Positions 1 to 9,100 of a DNA stretch of 27,952 nucleotides are shown piece by piece. The number at the start of each line of letters is the position of its first letter. Within the stretch, counting starts at the first letter, position 1. The translations under genes and the position numbers were made by a program. Source of the DNA: a virus; the IMG/VR virus record IMGVR_UViG_3300025070_000171, positions 1 through 27,952 of that record; one strand, written 5' to 3'. The notes under the pieces were generated by a model, which worked only from the letters and a program-made list of their open reading frames with translations, had not been told where the DNA came from and made no database searches.

Positions 1-293
1 ACTTATATCCATTTGTAAATAACTCTGTAGGAACGATGGAGATGCTGTCTGTAACCACAGGTTCAGCAACGGAGTTTCAAACTACATATGATGACCGAAC
101 TCGTTACCTTGTATTAGATGTACAAGATAACAATGTATATGTAACCTTCACAGGGGAAACACCTAGTGCTTCAGTAGGACACGTTCTATATGCAGAAAGA
201 AGTTACACCTGGAATATAGAAACAGCCCAAGCTGCTAAGTTTATCTCAGTTGCAGGTACAGCTATTATAGCCGCTACAGAATTTACTGACTAA
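1..293 (+). CDS. Small phage protein, 5' end cut by window edge
   Basis: The frame is open from base 3 to the stop at 291-293, so the start is probably outside the window; an ATG at 36 would give 85 aa. The visible protein looks beta-rich (alternating polar/hydrophobic stretches such as RYLVLDVQDNNVYVTF) and has no recognisable catalytic motif. Its TAA overlaps the ATG of the next gene (TAATG at 291-295), so the two are probably translationally coupled. Lying directly before virion genes, it is most likely a small structural or decoration protein, but that is inference from position only. Confidence 0.7.
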   Translation, partial: LYPFVNNSVGTMEMLSVTTGSATEFQTTYDDRTRYLVLDVQDNNVYVTFTGETPSASVGHVLYAERSYTWNIETAQAAKFISVAGTAIIAATEFTD

Positions 294-1213
294 TGGAGAG
301 AACGCTATTAGGTTCTGCGGTTGGTACACTAAGCGGTAGCCTTGCTTCTGCATGGAACGGCTTACGTGGTAAATCAAGACCTGGTCCTATACCTGCTACT
401 ATTGCAAGTAGGGCAACATCAATATTTAGTTTTAAGGATGTACTTGGAACGGGAGGAAATGTTGTTCAGTTTTATAATTCAGCATCAAGTCCAACTAGCA
501 AAGATTTTACTGCAACAGAATTAACTGATGGCACTTATACTTCTTGGTACTCAAGTGGGGATACTTTAGTTACTGCAATGTACGACCAAAAAGGATTCGT
601 TGATTTTACTTCTACAACAGGAATTGCTCCGAAATATGACGCTTCTGCAAATATGGGGCTAAATTACAAACCGAATCCTTATGTTATCTCTTATTTAAGA
701 ACTACAACTAATGATTCGGATATAAACTCTACATTTGGAGGAAATTCAGTAGGTCAAGGAGTCACTTTATTGTTGAATATGAAAGACCATGTATTTTCTC
801 CTGCATCTGCTAAAACAGGCATTTTTGGAATTAGAGACGGTAATCCTACAGTTTTCTTAAATGACAGGCATAAAGCTTTAAATATAACTGTTGGAACACA
901 ATATATTGGAGTTTCTGTAAGAGATGATTCTTACACATTATTTGACTCAATGAGCGATGATGCAGTTGACGGCACTTTAAGAAATTATACAGGAGTTATA
1001 AAAAAAGCAAGTGGGACTACTACAGAGCTAAATGCTTATCAAGGAACTACAGAAATAGTTGATGCAGATACAACAACAATTTCAACTGCTATAGAATTAG
1101 AAGAATATACATTAGGACACAGGGAGTTTAGATTTCAAACTGCGATGATGTTTGCTGAAGGACTAAGTGCTGATGATGTTACTACCTTAAACACAGAAAT
1201 AGACGCTTTATAG
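293..1213 (+). CDS. Virion protein with lectin/arabinofuranosidase-like (ConA-fold) signature
   Basis: This is a 306-aa protein. After a short N-terminal region (about residues 1-35), the segment from about 40 to 110 reads as FSFKDVLG, then TATELTDGTYTSWYSSGD, then a YDQKG motif. This order resembles the concanavalin A-like domains of the arabinofuranosidase-B/LamG type often found on phage tail and capsid-decoration proteins, where the usual form is WYDQSG. I see no clear catalytic pair, so binding to host-surface glycans is a better guess than hydrolysis. It starts by a TAATG overlap with the upstream gene and is followed after one base by the next ORF. Family assignment is from motif memory. 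Confidence 0.7.
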   Translation: MERTLLGSAVGTLSGSLASAWNGLRGKSRPGPIPATIASRATSIFSFKDVLGTGGNVVQFYNSASSPTSKDFTATELTDGTYTSWYSSGDTLVTAMYDQKGFVDFTSTTGIAPKYDASANMGLNYKPNPYVISYLRTTTNDSDINSTFGGNSVGQGVTLLLNMKDHVFSPASAKTGIFGIRDGNPTVFLNDRHKALNITVGTQYIGVSVRDDSYTLFDSMSDDAVDGTLRNYTGVIKKASGTTTELNAYQGTTEIVDADTTTISTAIELEEYTLGHREFRFQTAMMFAEGLSADDVTTLNTEIDAL

Positions 1214-1214
1214 T

Positions 1215-1439
1215 ATGTACAAATTTATAATATACGATACAATTGAAGAAGCTTTAGTTAAGGCAGAAGAGGAAGGTAGAGCAGTAGGACTTCCTTGGTG
1301 GGAAAATCCACATTGGAAAATGAAATATGTTTCCTACCCGTTTATAACTGCCGATTCTAAATGGGCATTAGATGTTACCGAGTACACAACTCTTACGAAT
1401 GAAGAAGAATTATTAATTTTAACAACTGTAAATGTATAA
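1215..1439 (+). CDS. Small hypothetical phage protein (74 aa)
   Basis: This 74-aa acidic protein has the pattern DTIEEALVKAEEEGRA, then a Trp-rich stretch (PWWENPHW), then SYPFITADSKWALDVTEY. The combination of an EEA helix followed by a conserved WALDVTEY strand recurs in small proteins in phage structural regions, of unknown function. It starts two bases after the stop of the 306-aa virion protein, and its stop overlaps the next ATG (TAATG), so it belongs to the same late operon. Confidence 0.75.
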   Translation: MYKFIIYDTIEEALVKAEEEGRAVGLPWWENPHWKMKYVSYPFITADSKWALDVTEYTTLTNEEELLILTTVNV

Positions 1440-1612
1440 TGGAAGACTTGGCTAATAGACTATCGGTATCTTTTTTTGGTGTATTAGCATCTTGGGGTTT
1501 AATGGATATAAGTTTAATATTAGCTAGTATTGCATCGGTTGGTACAATAGTGCATACAATTTTAGGAATAAAAAAACTTATAGATGAGCAGAAAAAAGGA
1601 AAATCCGATTAG
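1439..1612 (+). CDS. Small membrane protein, holin-like candidate
   Basis: This is a 57-aa ORF. Residues about 9-20 and 25-44 (LILASIASVGTIVHTILGI) form two hydrophobic segments, followed by the charged tail KKLIDEQKKGKSD. Size, hydrophobicity and a lysine-rich C terminus fit a small class II-type holin or another inner-membrane lysis accessory protein. The ATG overlaps the preceding TAA, and the 3' end overlaps the next gene by 29 bases. No endolysin gene lies nearby, so the lysis role is a proposal only. Confidence 0.65.
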   Translation: MEDLANRLSVSFFGVLASWGLMDISLILASIASVGTIVHTILGIKKLIDEQKKGKSD

Positions 1613-1877
1613 ACGTACGACTAGCAAGGGTGGTAACTATAGACCAACCAAGCAAGGTGCAGGAATGACCAAGAAAGGGGTAGAAGCTTACAAGCGTAAG
1701 AACCCTGGGTCTAAGCTCAAAACTGCCGTTACAGGCAATCCTAAGAAAGGTAGCAAGGATGCAAAGCGTAGAAAGTCTTATTGCGCTAGAAGTGCAGGAC
1801 AAATGAAGAAGTTTCCTAAAGCTGCGAAAGACCCTAACTCAAGATTAAGACAAGCCAGAAGGAGATGGAAATGCTAA
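1584..1877 (+). CDS. Small basic DUF6321-like phage protein
   Basis: This is a 97-aa, very basic protein. Its core reads KKGVEAYKRKNPGSKLKTAV, then KRRKSYCARSAGQMK, ending RRRWKC. That is the pattern I associate with the DUF6321-type proteins of marine phages, whose function is unknown. Lysine/arginine richness and paired cysteines (in SYCARS and at the C terminus) suggest nucleic-acid contact or packing inside the virion. It begins inside the upstream membrane-protein gene (29-base overlap) and ends in a TAATG junction with the next tiny ORF. An antisense ORF in the same place is a shadow. Confidence 0.8.
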   Translation: MSRKKENPIRRTTSKGGNYRPTKQGAGMTKKGVEAYKRKNPGSKLKTAVTGNPKKGSKDAKRRKSYCARSAGQMKKFPKAAKDPNSRLRQARRRWKC

Positions 1878-1960
1878 TGAAAGGTGCTTGTTGTTCAGAA
1901 TGCGCTGCCAAGGCAGTACCACAAAGAAAAACTGTTTCATACAAACGGAGGAAAGTTTAA
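1877..1960 (+). CDS. 27-aa Cys-rich basic peptide
   Basis: This tiny ORF encodes MKGACCSECAAKAVPQRK followed by a basic tail. It is linked by TAATG junctions at both ends. An AGGAGA Shine-Dalgarno-like sequence (about 1860-1865) lies upstream. The CCxxC cluster with a basic tail resembles its neighbours in composition. In-frame upstream ATGs at 1865 and 1871 are alternative starts. No family is recognised. I call it because it exactly fills the gap between two genes and keeps the same coupling pattern. Confidence 0.55.
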   Translation: MKGACCSECAAKAVPQRKTVSYKRRKV

Positions 1961-2127
1961 TGGCTTCTAAGAAAAAAGGAAATAAAATATGCTCTGCAGG
2001 TAAAGCTTGGGCTAGGCGTACATTTGATACATACCCTAGTGCTTATGCTAATATGGCTGCATCTAAGTATTGCAAAGACCCTAATTACGCTAAAGGAGCA
2101 AAGGGTAAGAAAAGAAAGAAGAAGTAA
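1960..2127 (+). CDS. Small basic Cys-containing phage protein (55 aa)
   Basis: The protein begins MASKKKGNKICSAGKAWARR and continues with YPSAYANMAASKYCKDPN and a lysine-rich tail. This pattern of a basic start, CSAGKAWA, PSAYANMAASKYC and KKRKKK recurs in small proteins of uncultured marine phages, of unknown function. The start at 1960 is chosen over the longer in-frame TTG start at 1888 because GGAGGA at 1947-1952 is a good ribosome binding site seven bases before the ATG, and because ATG overlaps the previous TAA. Nucleic-acid or virion association is inferred from charge and position. Confidence 0.75.
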   Translation: MASKKKGNKICSAGKAWARRTFDTYPSAYANMAASKYCKDPNYAKGAKGKKRKKK

Positions 2128-2363
2128 TGGGTGAACTTAAAAAATGGAGAGACCAAAATTGGGTTCGCATCGGAACTGACGGAAAGATTAAAGGGGCTTG
2201 CGGTACATCTAAAAACAAGAAAAAACCAGACAGATGCCTTCCAATGGCTAAAGCCAAGAGTTTATCGCAGTCTCAGCGAGCAGCTACTGCAAAGAAAAAG
2301 AAACAAAGTAAAAAAACCGTAGTAAAGAATACACCTGCGGCAAAAGTAAGGAGTAAAAAATAA
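2127..2363 (+). CDS. Small basic phage protein (78 aa)
   Basis: This is a 78-aa lysine-rich protein. It begins MGELKKWRDQNWVRIGTDGK, then has a GACGTSK segment, a PDRCLPMAKAKSLS segment and a QRAATAKKKK tail. The CG...RCLPxAKA...QRAAT pattern is a recurring small-protein type in marine phages. Two cysteines about 17 residues apart could bind metal or form a disulphide. It is coupled on both sides by TAATG junctions. AAGGAG near its 3' end serves the next gene. Together with 1584, 1877 and 1960 it forms an uninterrupted run of small basic Cys-containing products. Confidence 0.75.
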   Translation: MGELKKWRDQNWVRIGTDGKIKGACGTSKNKKKPDRCLPMAKAKSLSQSQRAATAKKKKQSKKTVVKNTPAAKVRSKK

Positions 2364-2752
2364 TGGACGATTTACAAGCATTAGGATTAGGTAGTGCAAT
2401 GGGTTTTGTATTTAAGCTTATTGGGAGTTTAGTAGAAGCTCAGAAGGCAACTGTACAAACAATTCTAGAAAAGCAAGATATGGCTGACTCTAGTGCAGAT
2501 AGAGCCGCTGCTAGGAACGGTGGGGTCATAGTAAGAAGAACTATTGTAGGAGCTATTTTATTTGCACTTATATTAGTACCCTTTATTTTAGCATTTACTG
2601 ACAGAGGTGTAACTGTACTAGAGGCAAAAAACTTTTTATTTTTTCAATGGTCAACTTGGGAAACTCTTGCAGGTTATGTTATACTACCCGAAGTTAGACA
2701 AACTTTACTCGCCATTGTAGGATTCTACTTTGGTTCATCTCAAATCAAATAA
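2363..2752 (+). CDS. Membrane protein, 3TM-holin-like
   Basis: This 129-aa protein has an amphipathic N-terminal helix with Ala-rich segments (residues about 30-52), a clear transmembrane segment after VRRT (GAILFALILVPFILAF, about 62-78), and a second hydrophobic segment near the C terminus (TLLAIVGFYFGSSQIK). The terminal GFYFGSS closely resembles the end of the 3TM holin family of gene transfer agents and phages. It would act at the inner membrane to allow release of the muralytic enzyme. The ATG overlaps the upstream TAA and has AAGGAG at the expected spacing. No endolysin is present in this window. Confidence 0.65.
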   Translation: MDDLQALGLGSAMGFVFKLIGSLVEAQKATVQTILEKQDMADSSADRAAARNGGVIVRRTIVGAILFALILVPFILAFTDRGVTVLEAKNFLFFQWSTWETLAGYVILPEVRQTLLAIVGFYFGSSQIK

Positions 2753-2756
2753 TATC

Positions 2757-2849
2757 ATGCCCTACGGAAAAGGAACATACGGAACAAAAGTTGGACGACC
2801 ATCAAAGGCTGCTAAGTCTAAAGGGCGTGCAATGAAAAAGAAAAAATAA
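2757..2849 (+). CDS. 30-aa basic peptide
   Basis: The ORF encodes MPYGKGTYGTKVGRPSKAAK plus a lysine-rich tail. A MPYGKGTYG start with a KKKK end is typical of tiny basic proteins in phage structural clusters, function unknown. It sits four bases after the holin-like gene and one base before the next ATG, filling the gap exactly. No strong Shine-Dalgarno is seen, so expression is likely coupled. Confidence 0.6.
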   Translation: MPYGKGTYGTKVGRPSKAAKSKGRAMKKKK

Positions 2850-2850
2850 C

Positions 2851-3150
2851 ATGGCCCCTAAAAAAACAGCTAAAAAGAAAACTTCTGCAAAAAGCCCCAA
2901 AGCCCCAAAGGCTACAGGTGGTAGCAAAATGGCAAAGCTAGAGCAACGTATCTCTGCATTAGAGAAAAAGCTATCTGGTGGACCTGCACAAGCACGACCA
3001 CAAGCACGACCACAAGCGAGACCACAAGCCCCACAAGGTAGACCTCAAATGGCTCAAGGTGGTGCTATGCCACGTCCTCCTATGCCTCGCCCTCAAATGG
3101 GACAAGGTGGAGGTATGCCTCGTCCTCCAATGCCAGGAATGCGTGGTTAG
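2851..3150 (+). CDS. Pro/Arg/Gln-rich disordered protein with short coiled coil
   Basis: This is a 99-aa protein with three zones: a Lys/Ala-rich N terminus (residues 1-25), a short coiled coil (about 26-43, MAKLEQRISALEKKLSG), and a low-complexity tail of ARPQ, QGRPQM and MPRPPM repeats. The tail is partly encoded by a 12-bp tandem repeat. There is no catalytic motif. A coiled coil plus a Pro/Arg-rich tail suggests an oligomeric linker or DNA-contacting virion accessory, but this is inference. It ends six bases before the gp10-like tail gene. Antisense and +1 ORFs here are products of the repeat. Confidence 0.7.
   Translation: MAPKKTAKKKTSAKSPKAPKATGGSKMAKLEQRISALEKKLSGGPAQARPQARPQARPQAPQGRPQMAQGGAMPRPPMPRPQMGQGGGMPRPPMPGMRG
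2987..3034 (+). repeat. 12-bp tandem repeat encoding ARPQ units
   Basis: The 12-mer cacaagcacgac occurs twice in a row (2987-2998, 2999-3010), then as a two-base variant (3011-3022), followed by a partial fourth copy from 3023. The unit length is a multiple of three, so copy-number change would keep the frame and only lengthen the protein's tail. Confidence 0.85.
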
Positions 3151-3155
3151 AATGA

Positions 3156-5372
3156 ATGGCTCGCTACGATACATATGGTGCTACTGATGACCAAATACTT
3201 GAAGACTTAGACAGCAACTTTAAAGGTTTTAACAATCGTTCAAGACCCGATTCGTTAGAGCCTGGTATGTTTCAAGTGGCTAATAATGTTAGATTTGGGC
3301 TTGGAGGTTTAGCACAAAAAAGAAATGCAGTAAATGTTTTAGCTGCTCCTTTTACTGTAGATACTAATACTGCTTTAGTATTACCTTTTAATTTATATGT
3401 AGATGATGCCGCTACAGGCACTACTGAGTCTAGTGGAGTTCTTACATTTGCAGGAATCACAACGACTACAGGCACAGATGCTTCTAATGGTATTATAAAT
3501 AATACTTTAGTATCTGTTACAGGCACTATTAATAATGTAGTAGGATACGTTTCGGGAAGCAACTATATAGCTACTAGAGTAAGTGCTACCGAAATAAGCA
3601 TAAATATTCCTGTTACAACTACAGGTGCTGTAAGTGGTACACCAACTATAGGCGCACCTAAATTATCAAATGCACAAAATACACGAGTAGTAGGTTCTAA
3701 TAATTTTATAGACCCAAGTAATGATAATGAAGAATATATATTGTTAGCAGGTACAGCAAATGCAGTAGCAGTTAAAATTAGTGACGGTACTAGCACAACG
3801 ATTAATTACCCTGGAGGTCATGTAATTAATGAAGACCGAGCAACTGTAATACAAGCTTTTGATAAAGTTTTTATTTTTGAAGAGGGTCACGTTCCTATGT
3901 CTTGGGATTTAAATTTTTCTAATGCTTTTACTAAAGAAGAAAGTGGTACATTTACACAACCTACAATTAAAGCAAGCAATCATACTACGGCTGCTGCAGA
4001 TGGTTTAGTTACAGTAGGAACTATTACCAATACTGGATTCGGAGCATTAACTACAGGAGATGAAATTGTTATTGTAGAATCTAATATGACAGGACTTGAT
4101 GTAGATGCTGGATATCAAGTGGCATCAGCTACTACTACAAGTGTAAGTTTTTACGCAGAAGTACCAGAAGAAGCAGCTAATAAAAATGTTTCTATTATAG
4201 GCAGAGTATCTGGAGGAGCAGGATTTACACACGCTCCTGCACCTGGAGATGCGATAGTTCATCGTAATAGATTGGTGGTACCATATAAGTTTACAGTTGA
4301 TGCAGGAGACGATAGCTATACAGCAAGAGATGTAACTGACGAATTGTTAATTTCTTTTCCATTTAACTCAGAAAAATTTGATACTACATACGGAACATTT
4401 GTTACTGCAGGTGGACAGAATGATAGTTTTGTTGCCGCTTTTTCTTTTGCTGAAGATAAGTTACTTGTTTTTAACAGAAAAAGTATTTCTGTAATAACTG
4501 GAGTTGATAGCTTTAACTTTCAAGAAGCAAGAGTACAAAGCTTGACAAAAGAAGTAGGATGCTTGGCTAAAGATACTATAGTTCAAGTAGGTAATCAAAT
4601 ATTATTCTTGTCTGACAATGGTGTATACGGTGTTAGCTTCCAAGATTTGTATAATTTAAGAGGTAATGATATTCCTTTAAGTGCAGCAATAGACAATAGT
4701 ATGTCTGGTCCAAAATTTTCTCAAGCAGCTAAATTTTCATCAGCGGTTTATTTTGATAATAGATATTATATTGCAGTTCCTGCTAGTATTCTTTCTACAT
4801 CTAATAAGATAGTTTTAGTTTATAACTTTTTAAATAAAGCTTGGGAAAGCATAGACGGCTATGGTAATGCTGATTTTACTATAGATAAATTAATTGTTGC
4901 AGGAAAAAGCGACAAGCGAGGAGTATATGCAGTCAATTCCCAAGGGGGTGTTCATAGACTAGAAGCTTCTTCTACAGATACTCAAGATTCTACAATAACA
5001 GAAATTGGTGGTTCTACAGAGCTAGACAATATTTCTACAGAATTAAGAACTAGACAATATAATTTAAAAACTATAGATAGAAAAAAATGGAATAACTTTG
5101 AGATAGTAATGGGTAATATGAACTCAGTAGGAGTAGATGCAACATCTCAAGTTATATTTTACACTTTTAATAGAGATACTGAAAGCAATGTTACTAATTT
5201 TACAATGCCCGCAGATAATAATGAAAAGGGTATTTCCTTCCGTGGTAGAATAGGTAACAAACGAGCTTATGGTTTAGAAGCAACAATATCCAATCCAGTA
5301 GGCAGGTTTGAGCTTTATCAATTTAAAGTTGCGGGAGCTTTAACTTTCCGTTCACAAAACAAAGCAGAATAA
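3156..5372 (+). CDS. P22 gp10-like tail stabilization / nozzle protein
   Basis: This 738-aa protein starts with a conserved-looking adaptor segment (NFKGFNNRSRPDSLEPGMFQ). Beta-rich repeats follow, then the segment VQSLTKEVGCLAKDTIVQVG, LFLSDNGVYGV and NLRGNDIPLS. That succession is typical of the beta-propeller head-closure/DNA-stabilization proteins of P22-like and other podoviruses. It would sit between portal/adaptor and tail tip, sealing the packaged genome. The middle (about residues 60-350) is Thr/Gly-rich and could hold an inserted Ig-like or decoration domain. It is followed after one base by the tail fibre gene. Orthology to gp10 rather than to the T7 gp12 nozzle is uncertain. Confidence 0.75.
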   Translation: MARYDTYGATDDQILEDLDSNFKGFNNRSRPDSLEPGMFQVANNVRFGLGGLAQKRNAVNVLAAPFTVDTNTALVLPFNLYVDDAATGTTESSGVLTFAGITTTTGTDASNGIINNTLVSVTGTINNVVGYVSGSNYIATRVSATEISINIPVTTTGAVSGTPTIGAPKLSNAQNTRVVGSNNFIDPSNDNEEYILLAGTANAVAVKISDGTSTTINYPGGHVINEDRATVIQAFDKVFIFEEGHVPMSWDLNFSNAFTKEESGTFTQPTIKASNHTTAAADGLVTVGTITNTGFGALTTGDEIVIVESNMTGLDVDAGYQVASATTTSVSFYAEVPEEAANKNVSIIGRVSGGAGFTHAPAPGDAIVHRNRLVVPYKFTVDAGDDSYTARDVTDELLISFPFNSEKFDTTYGTFVTAGGQNDSFVAAFSFAEDKLLVFNRKSISVITGVDSFNFQEARVQSLTKEVGCLAKDTIVQVGNQILFLSDNGVYGVSFQDLYNLRGNDIPLSAAIDNSMSGPKFSQAAKFSSAVYFDNRYYIAVPASILSTSNKIVLVYNFLNKAWESIDGYGNADFTIDKLIVAGKSDKRGVYAVNSQGGVHRLEASSTDTQDSTITEIGGSTELDNISTELRTRQYNLKTIDRKKWNNFEIVMGNMNSVGVDATSQVIFYTFNRDTESNVTNFTMPADNNEKGISFRGRIGNKRAYGLEATISNPVGRFELYQFKVAGALTFRSQNKAE

Positions 5373-5373
5373 T

Positions 5374-6120
5374 ATGGCAAAATTTACAGGTAAAAACAAT
5401 TTCTCAAATGGGGATACCATTACGGCTACATCTCTTAATGATATTACAGACACTTTACTTTTAGCAAGTGATTCGTTTAGTAATACATTTACTGTAAATA
5501 CAGGAGTAGTTACAATTACTAATGGCGCTATTACTACTTCTTTAATAGAAACAAGTACAAGTGAAACTACAGGAGTAACTACTGCTAAAATAGCAGATGA
5601 TGCTATTACTACCGTAAAGCTTCCAGATTCTACAAACACTACAACTGGGGTAACATACGCAAAAATGCAATATGTTTCAGCGACTGCTAAATTATTAGGT
5701 AGAACAACCGCAGGAACTGGAGTAGTTGAAGAAGTAGACATTGATACAGACTTATCTGTAGTAAGTTCTAATGATGATACTATACCTAGTGCTAAAGCTA
5801 CTAAAGCTTATGTAGATTCCAACCCTGGATTGTTACCTGCGGCAGTTGATAATAGTAGCAAGTATACTAAATTTCCTAATGGTTTAATAATGAAGTTCGG
5901 AGAAGTAGCACCTTCCGATGGAACAGTTACACAATCAACAATAACATTTGATAGCACTATAGCCTTTGATACAGTTTTTTCAGTACAGCTTACAGGTCTT
6001 GAAAACGATGATGTAGTATTTACAAATAGTATTTCATTAAAATCTGTAAGCTTAACGCAGGCAGTAGTAAATCACCCTGCAGGCGTAGACAAAATTTATT
6101 ATACAGCAGTAGGAGAATAA
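5374..6120 (+). CDS. Tail fibre protein
   Basis: This is a 248-aa, Thr/Ser-rich protein. The N-terminal part has repeated TTxKLxDxT-like strands. The middle has LLGRTTAGTGVVEEV followed by SAKATKAYVDS, a common phage fibre junction. The C-terminal part has FPNGLIMKFGEVAP and an ITFDSTIAFDTVFSV region resembling gp53-like tail-fibre C-terminal domains. It probably trimerises and contacts the host surface. The position between tail stabilization and ejection-protein genes fits podovirus order. The large antisense ORF in this region is a compositional shadow. Confidence 0.8.
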   Translation: MAKFTGKNNFSNGDTITATSLNDITDTLLLASDSFSNTFTVNTGVVTITNGAITTSLIETSTSETTGVTTAKIADDAITTVKLPDSTNTTTGVTYAKMQYVSATAKLLGRTTAGTGVVEEVDIDTDLSVVSSNDDTIPSAKATKAYVDSNPGLLPAAVDNSSKYTKFPNGLIMKFGEVAPSDGTVTQSTITFDSTIAFDTVFSVQLTGLENDDVVFTNSISLKSVSLTQAVVNHPAGVDKIYYTAVGE

Positions 6121-6121
6121 T

Positions 6122-9100
6122 ATGGGATACGGCAGTCAAGACGGTTATGACTGGATGATGGATACTTATTCACCGAGTAACACTTGGTGGATGCCAGAAG
6201 GATTAAATTTTGACGGAAGTTTATCTGGGGGAGGTTTCGATTTTCAAGAATTTGAAACAGACTTAGGTAACATGGGTATCACCGAAACCGAAAACTTAGG
6301 TTATGGTGGATTTTCTTTAGGCTTTGATGAAGTTAATGCTGTTTTCAATGTATTAGATAAAGATATATTTACTGACGCTTTTACTATTGAAGATAAGTCT
6401 TATTTAAATTCTATAGGAATTGATGCAGACAAACTTGTTAGTGATGCTTTTGGTGAAGATGGTTTATTAGATTTAAGTCAAAATGGAGAAGTTACTCCAG
6501 ATGCAAACCCATCTGTTACAAGGCAAAAAATATTAGACATTTATTCCGACCCTAAAAACTTAGGAGAAGCAGAAGTTTATTTAAGAACTTTTGTAAAAGA
6601 ATTAGACTACTTGCAACACAAGAGAGCTTCTGATAATATACAAAATACTGTTTCAAAAGCTTACGGATTTAGTAATGCAGAAATAAGAGAAATAAATCAA
6701 TTAGCTGATTTAGAAGATTTTAGAAATAGGTTTAATGTAGCTTTACAAGATTTCGTTGATAGTGACTATTATGATGGAAGATTTAATAACCCAGATATAA
6801 TAGATGAAAGAGAAACTATTACATTAGATGAATCTATGGGTTATACTCCAGAATCTGTGGGATACGGAGATGTAGTGTCAAATCCAGATTTTGGTAAATA
6901 TATAGTAGACCAAGATTTAATAAATGACTTTGCTTATGGAGTAGATAAAATAACAGAAGATGATGTAAACGATTCTATTAATAAAATAGATTTATCATTT
7001 GGTCAAAACACAGGAGAAACTATAAGTTCATCTGGTTATTTTATAGCTGTTGCTTTAGATTTGCTAGGTATGTCTGGCGTAGGAACATCTTTATATGTTA
7101 CTCAAGCGGGTTACAATTATGTAGTAAATGGTGTAGAGAGAATAGCTAATAAGTTAACTGGATTAGGATTTGATTTTCCTAATTTAAATATTCACGAAAT
7201 GGCGGCTGAGATACTTAATCAAAAATTTGTTGATAAAGATGGAGAACCAATTCTAGAAGGAATAGCAGATAAAACTAAATACTTAATGCCTTTTCACAAC
7301 CCAGAAGCAACATTATCATTAGCGGGAATGGGTGGTACACAGTTAGGAAAATTTGACCCAACTGGTGAAAATATATTTGAAAACATTGCTGATGCTTTAT
7401 TGGAAGGTAATATTTTAGATGCAGTACAAGAGCAATCAGAAGAAGGTAAATTTGAAGGAGTAGAATCAAACAGAAGAACTGGTGCAATAGGGATGCTTGA
7501 TAGTATAAGCTCATATGTTCAAGGACTTGGAGTAGCGGGTCAAAAGATATTCGGTCCTGGTTTAACTCAAATGATTATAGATAATGCTATTTTTAAAGGT
7601 TATCCAGTATCGGGTTTAGCTAATGGCATTTCAGCAGCAATGGGTCCGCAAAGTGCAAAGGATTGGGTAAGGTATTTAGAAAATAAAGGTATAGACCCTA
7701 ATAATGTACAAGAAGCAGATATATCTTATTGGAGAAGTACATTAGATAATTACTTTGAAGACGATTCAGTATCCGAGCCTAGTAAGACTGGTTTTGATGT
7801 CTTACTAGATAGCGCTAATAAAGGTGGCTTGTCTGCTAAATATTTATCTTCTTTAAGTTCTTATCTAGAAGAAATTACCAACAAGCCTATGGATAGAATG
7901 CAACCTGCGGAAATCATAGCTGTACTAAATGACCAAGTACAAAGTTCAATAGATAGAGGAGAAAAATATGACCCAGAAAACGGACTTGATGTTTTGTACA
8001 AACAACTAGGGGGAACATTTGAAGTAAATGACAAAGTGGGATTTGGAGAAAACAATGAATTTTATTTTGATTTAGAAACAATAAATAGATTAAAAGAAAC
8101 ATTTCCAGACATTACGGATTCAGAATACGAAGCAGGTTTTGATTACTTAATAAGTGAAGGTGCGGAAGGTACGCAATTTACAGAGGGTGTAGACTTTGAG
8201 ATTACATCGGATGCAAGTTTTTTTGCAACCAATTATGTAGAAGAGGAAGATTATATTGTTATGAGAGACGTACCTGCAGTAGCCAGTTATTTTGATTACA
8301 GAACAAACGAGCAAGGTGATGAATTTGTTTATGACCCTATGTCGGGTGTAACATATGAATTTGAACAAGCTAGATTGTTTGATGAGCCTGGCACTAGAGA
8401 TGACCTATATACGTTTCCAAGTTTATCAGCAGAAGATTTAAGGAACTCTGATAGAACACTAAATAAAGAAATATTAAAGGAATTAGCTCTTACTGGTAAA
8501 TTAGAATACAAAGAGTTAAGAGACTTAGTAACTAGTGATTCTTCACTTTTTGGAGGAGGCAACAATAGGAATGTTTTGCACTCGATTGATTTAGAACTAG
8601 GGGATTTTTACTTAAAAAAATACGCAGGTCTAACAGATGAAGAATTAAAAGATTTTAATCAAAGCGATTATCTTTTACCTGGAACGGATTCGCCTATAAC
8701 TAGGTATGGTTCAAGAACAGACCAAATAGCAATAGCGCATTCTTGGAATACACCAGGAGGTAGCTTTGGTCAAGGTGGTTGGAAAACTCCTACTCTTGAG
8801 TATATGTTAATGCTCAATGGTTATACCGATGAAAACTTCGATGTATTACAAACAAACGAAGCATACGATGAAAATTATACAGAAGAAAGTATATTTGAGC
8901 TAAGACCATTTGAAGTCATAGAAGAAGAAAATGGAGTACCTCTTGTTGTTGCAGATACTTTTTATGGTTTTACGGAGTATTATGACCCTAATAGACTTAA
9001 TCCGAATACAGGAGAATATTTATTTAGAGAATATTCTTACGATGAACTAAAATATAAACCATGGACAACTGGTGGATATTCAGATGGTTCGTATAATATT

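Noticed and set aside
1888-1959. N-terminal extension of the 55-aa basic protein using a TTG
   Set aside because: GGAGGA at 1947-1952 and the TAATG junction favour the ATG at 1960, and the upstream part overlaps the 27-aa ORF.
5352-5741. 129-codon minus-strand ORF within the tail fibre gene
   Set aside because: Val/Thr-rich composition mirrors the Thr-rich sense protein; there is no neighbour or leader supporting it.
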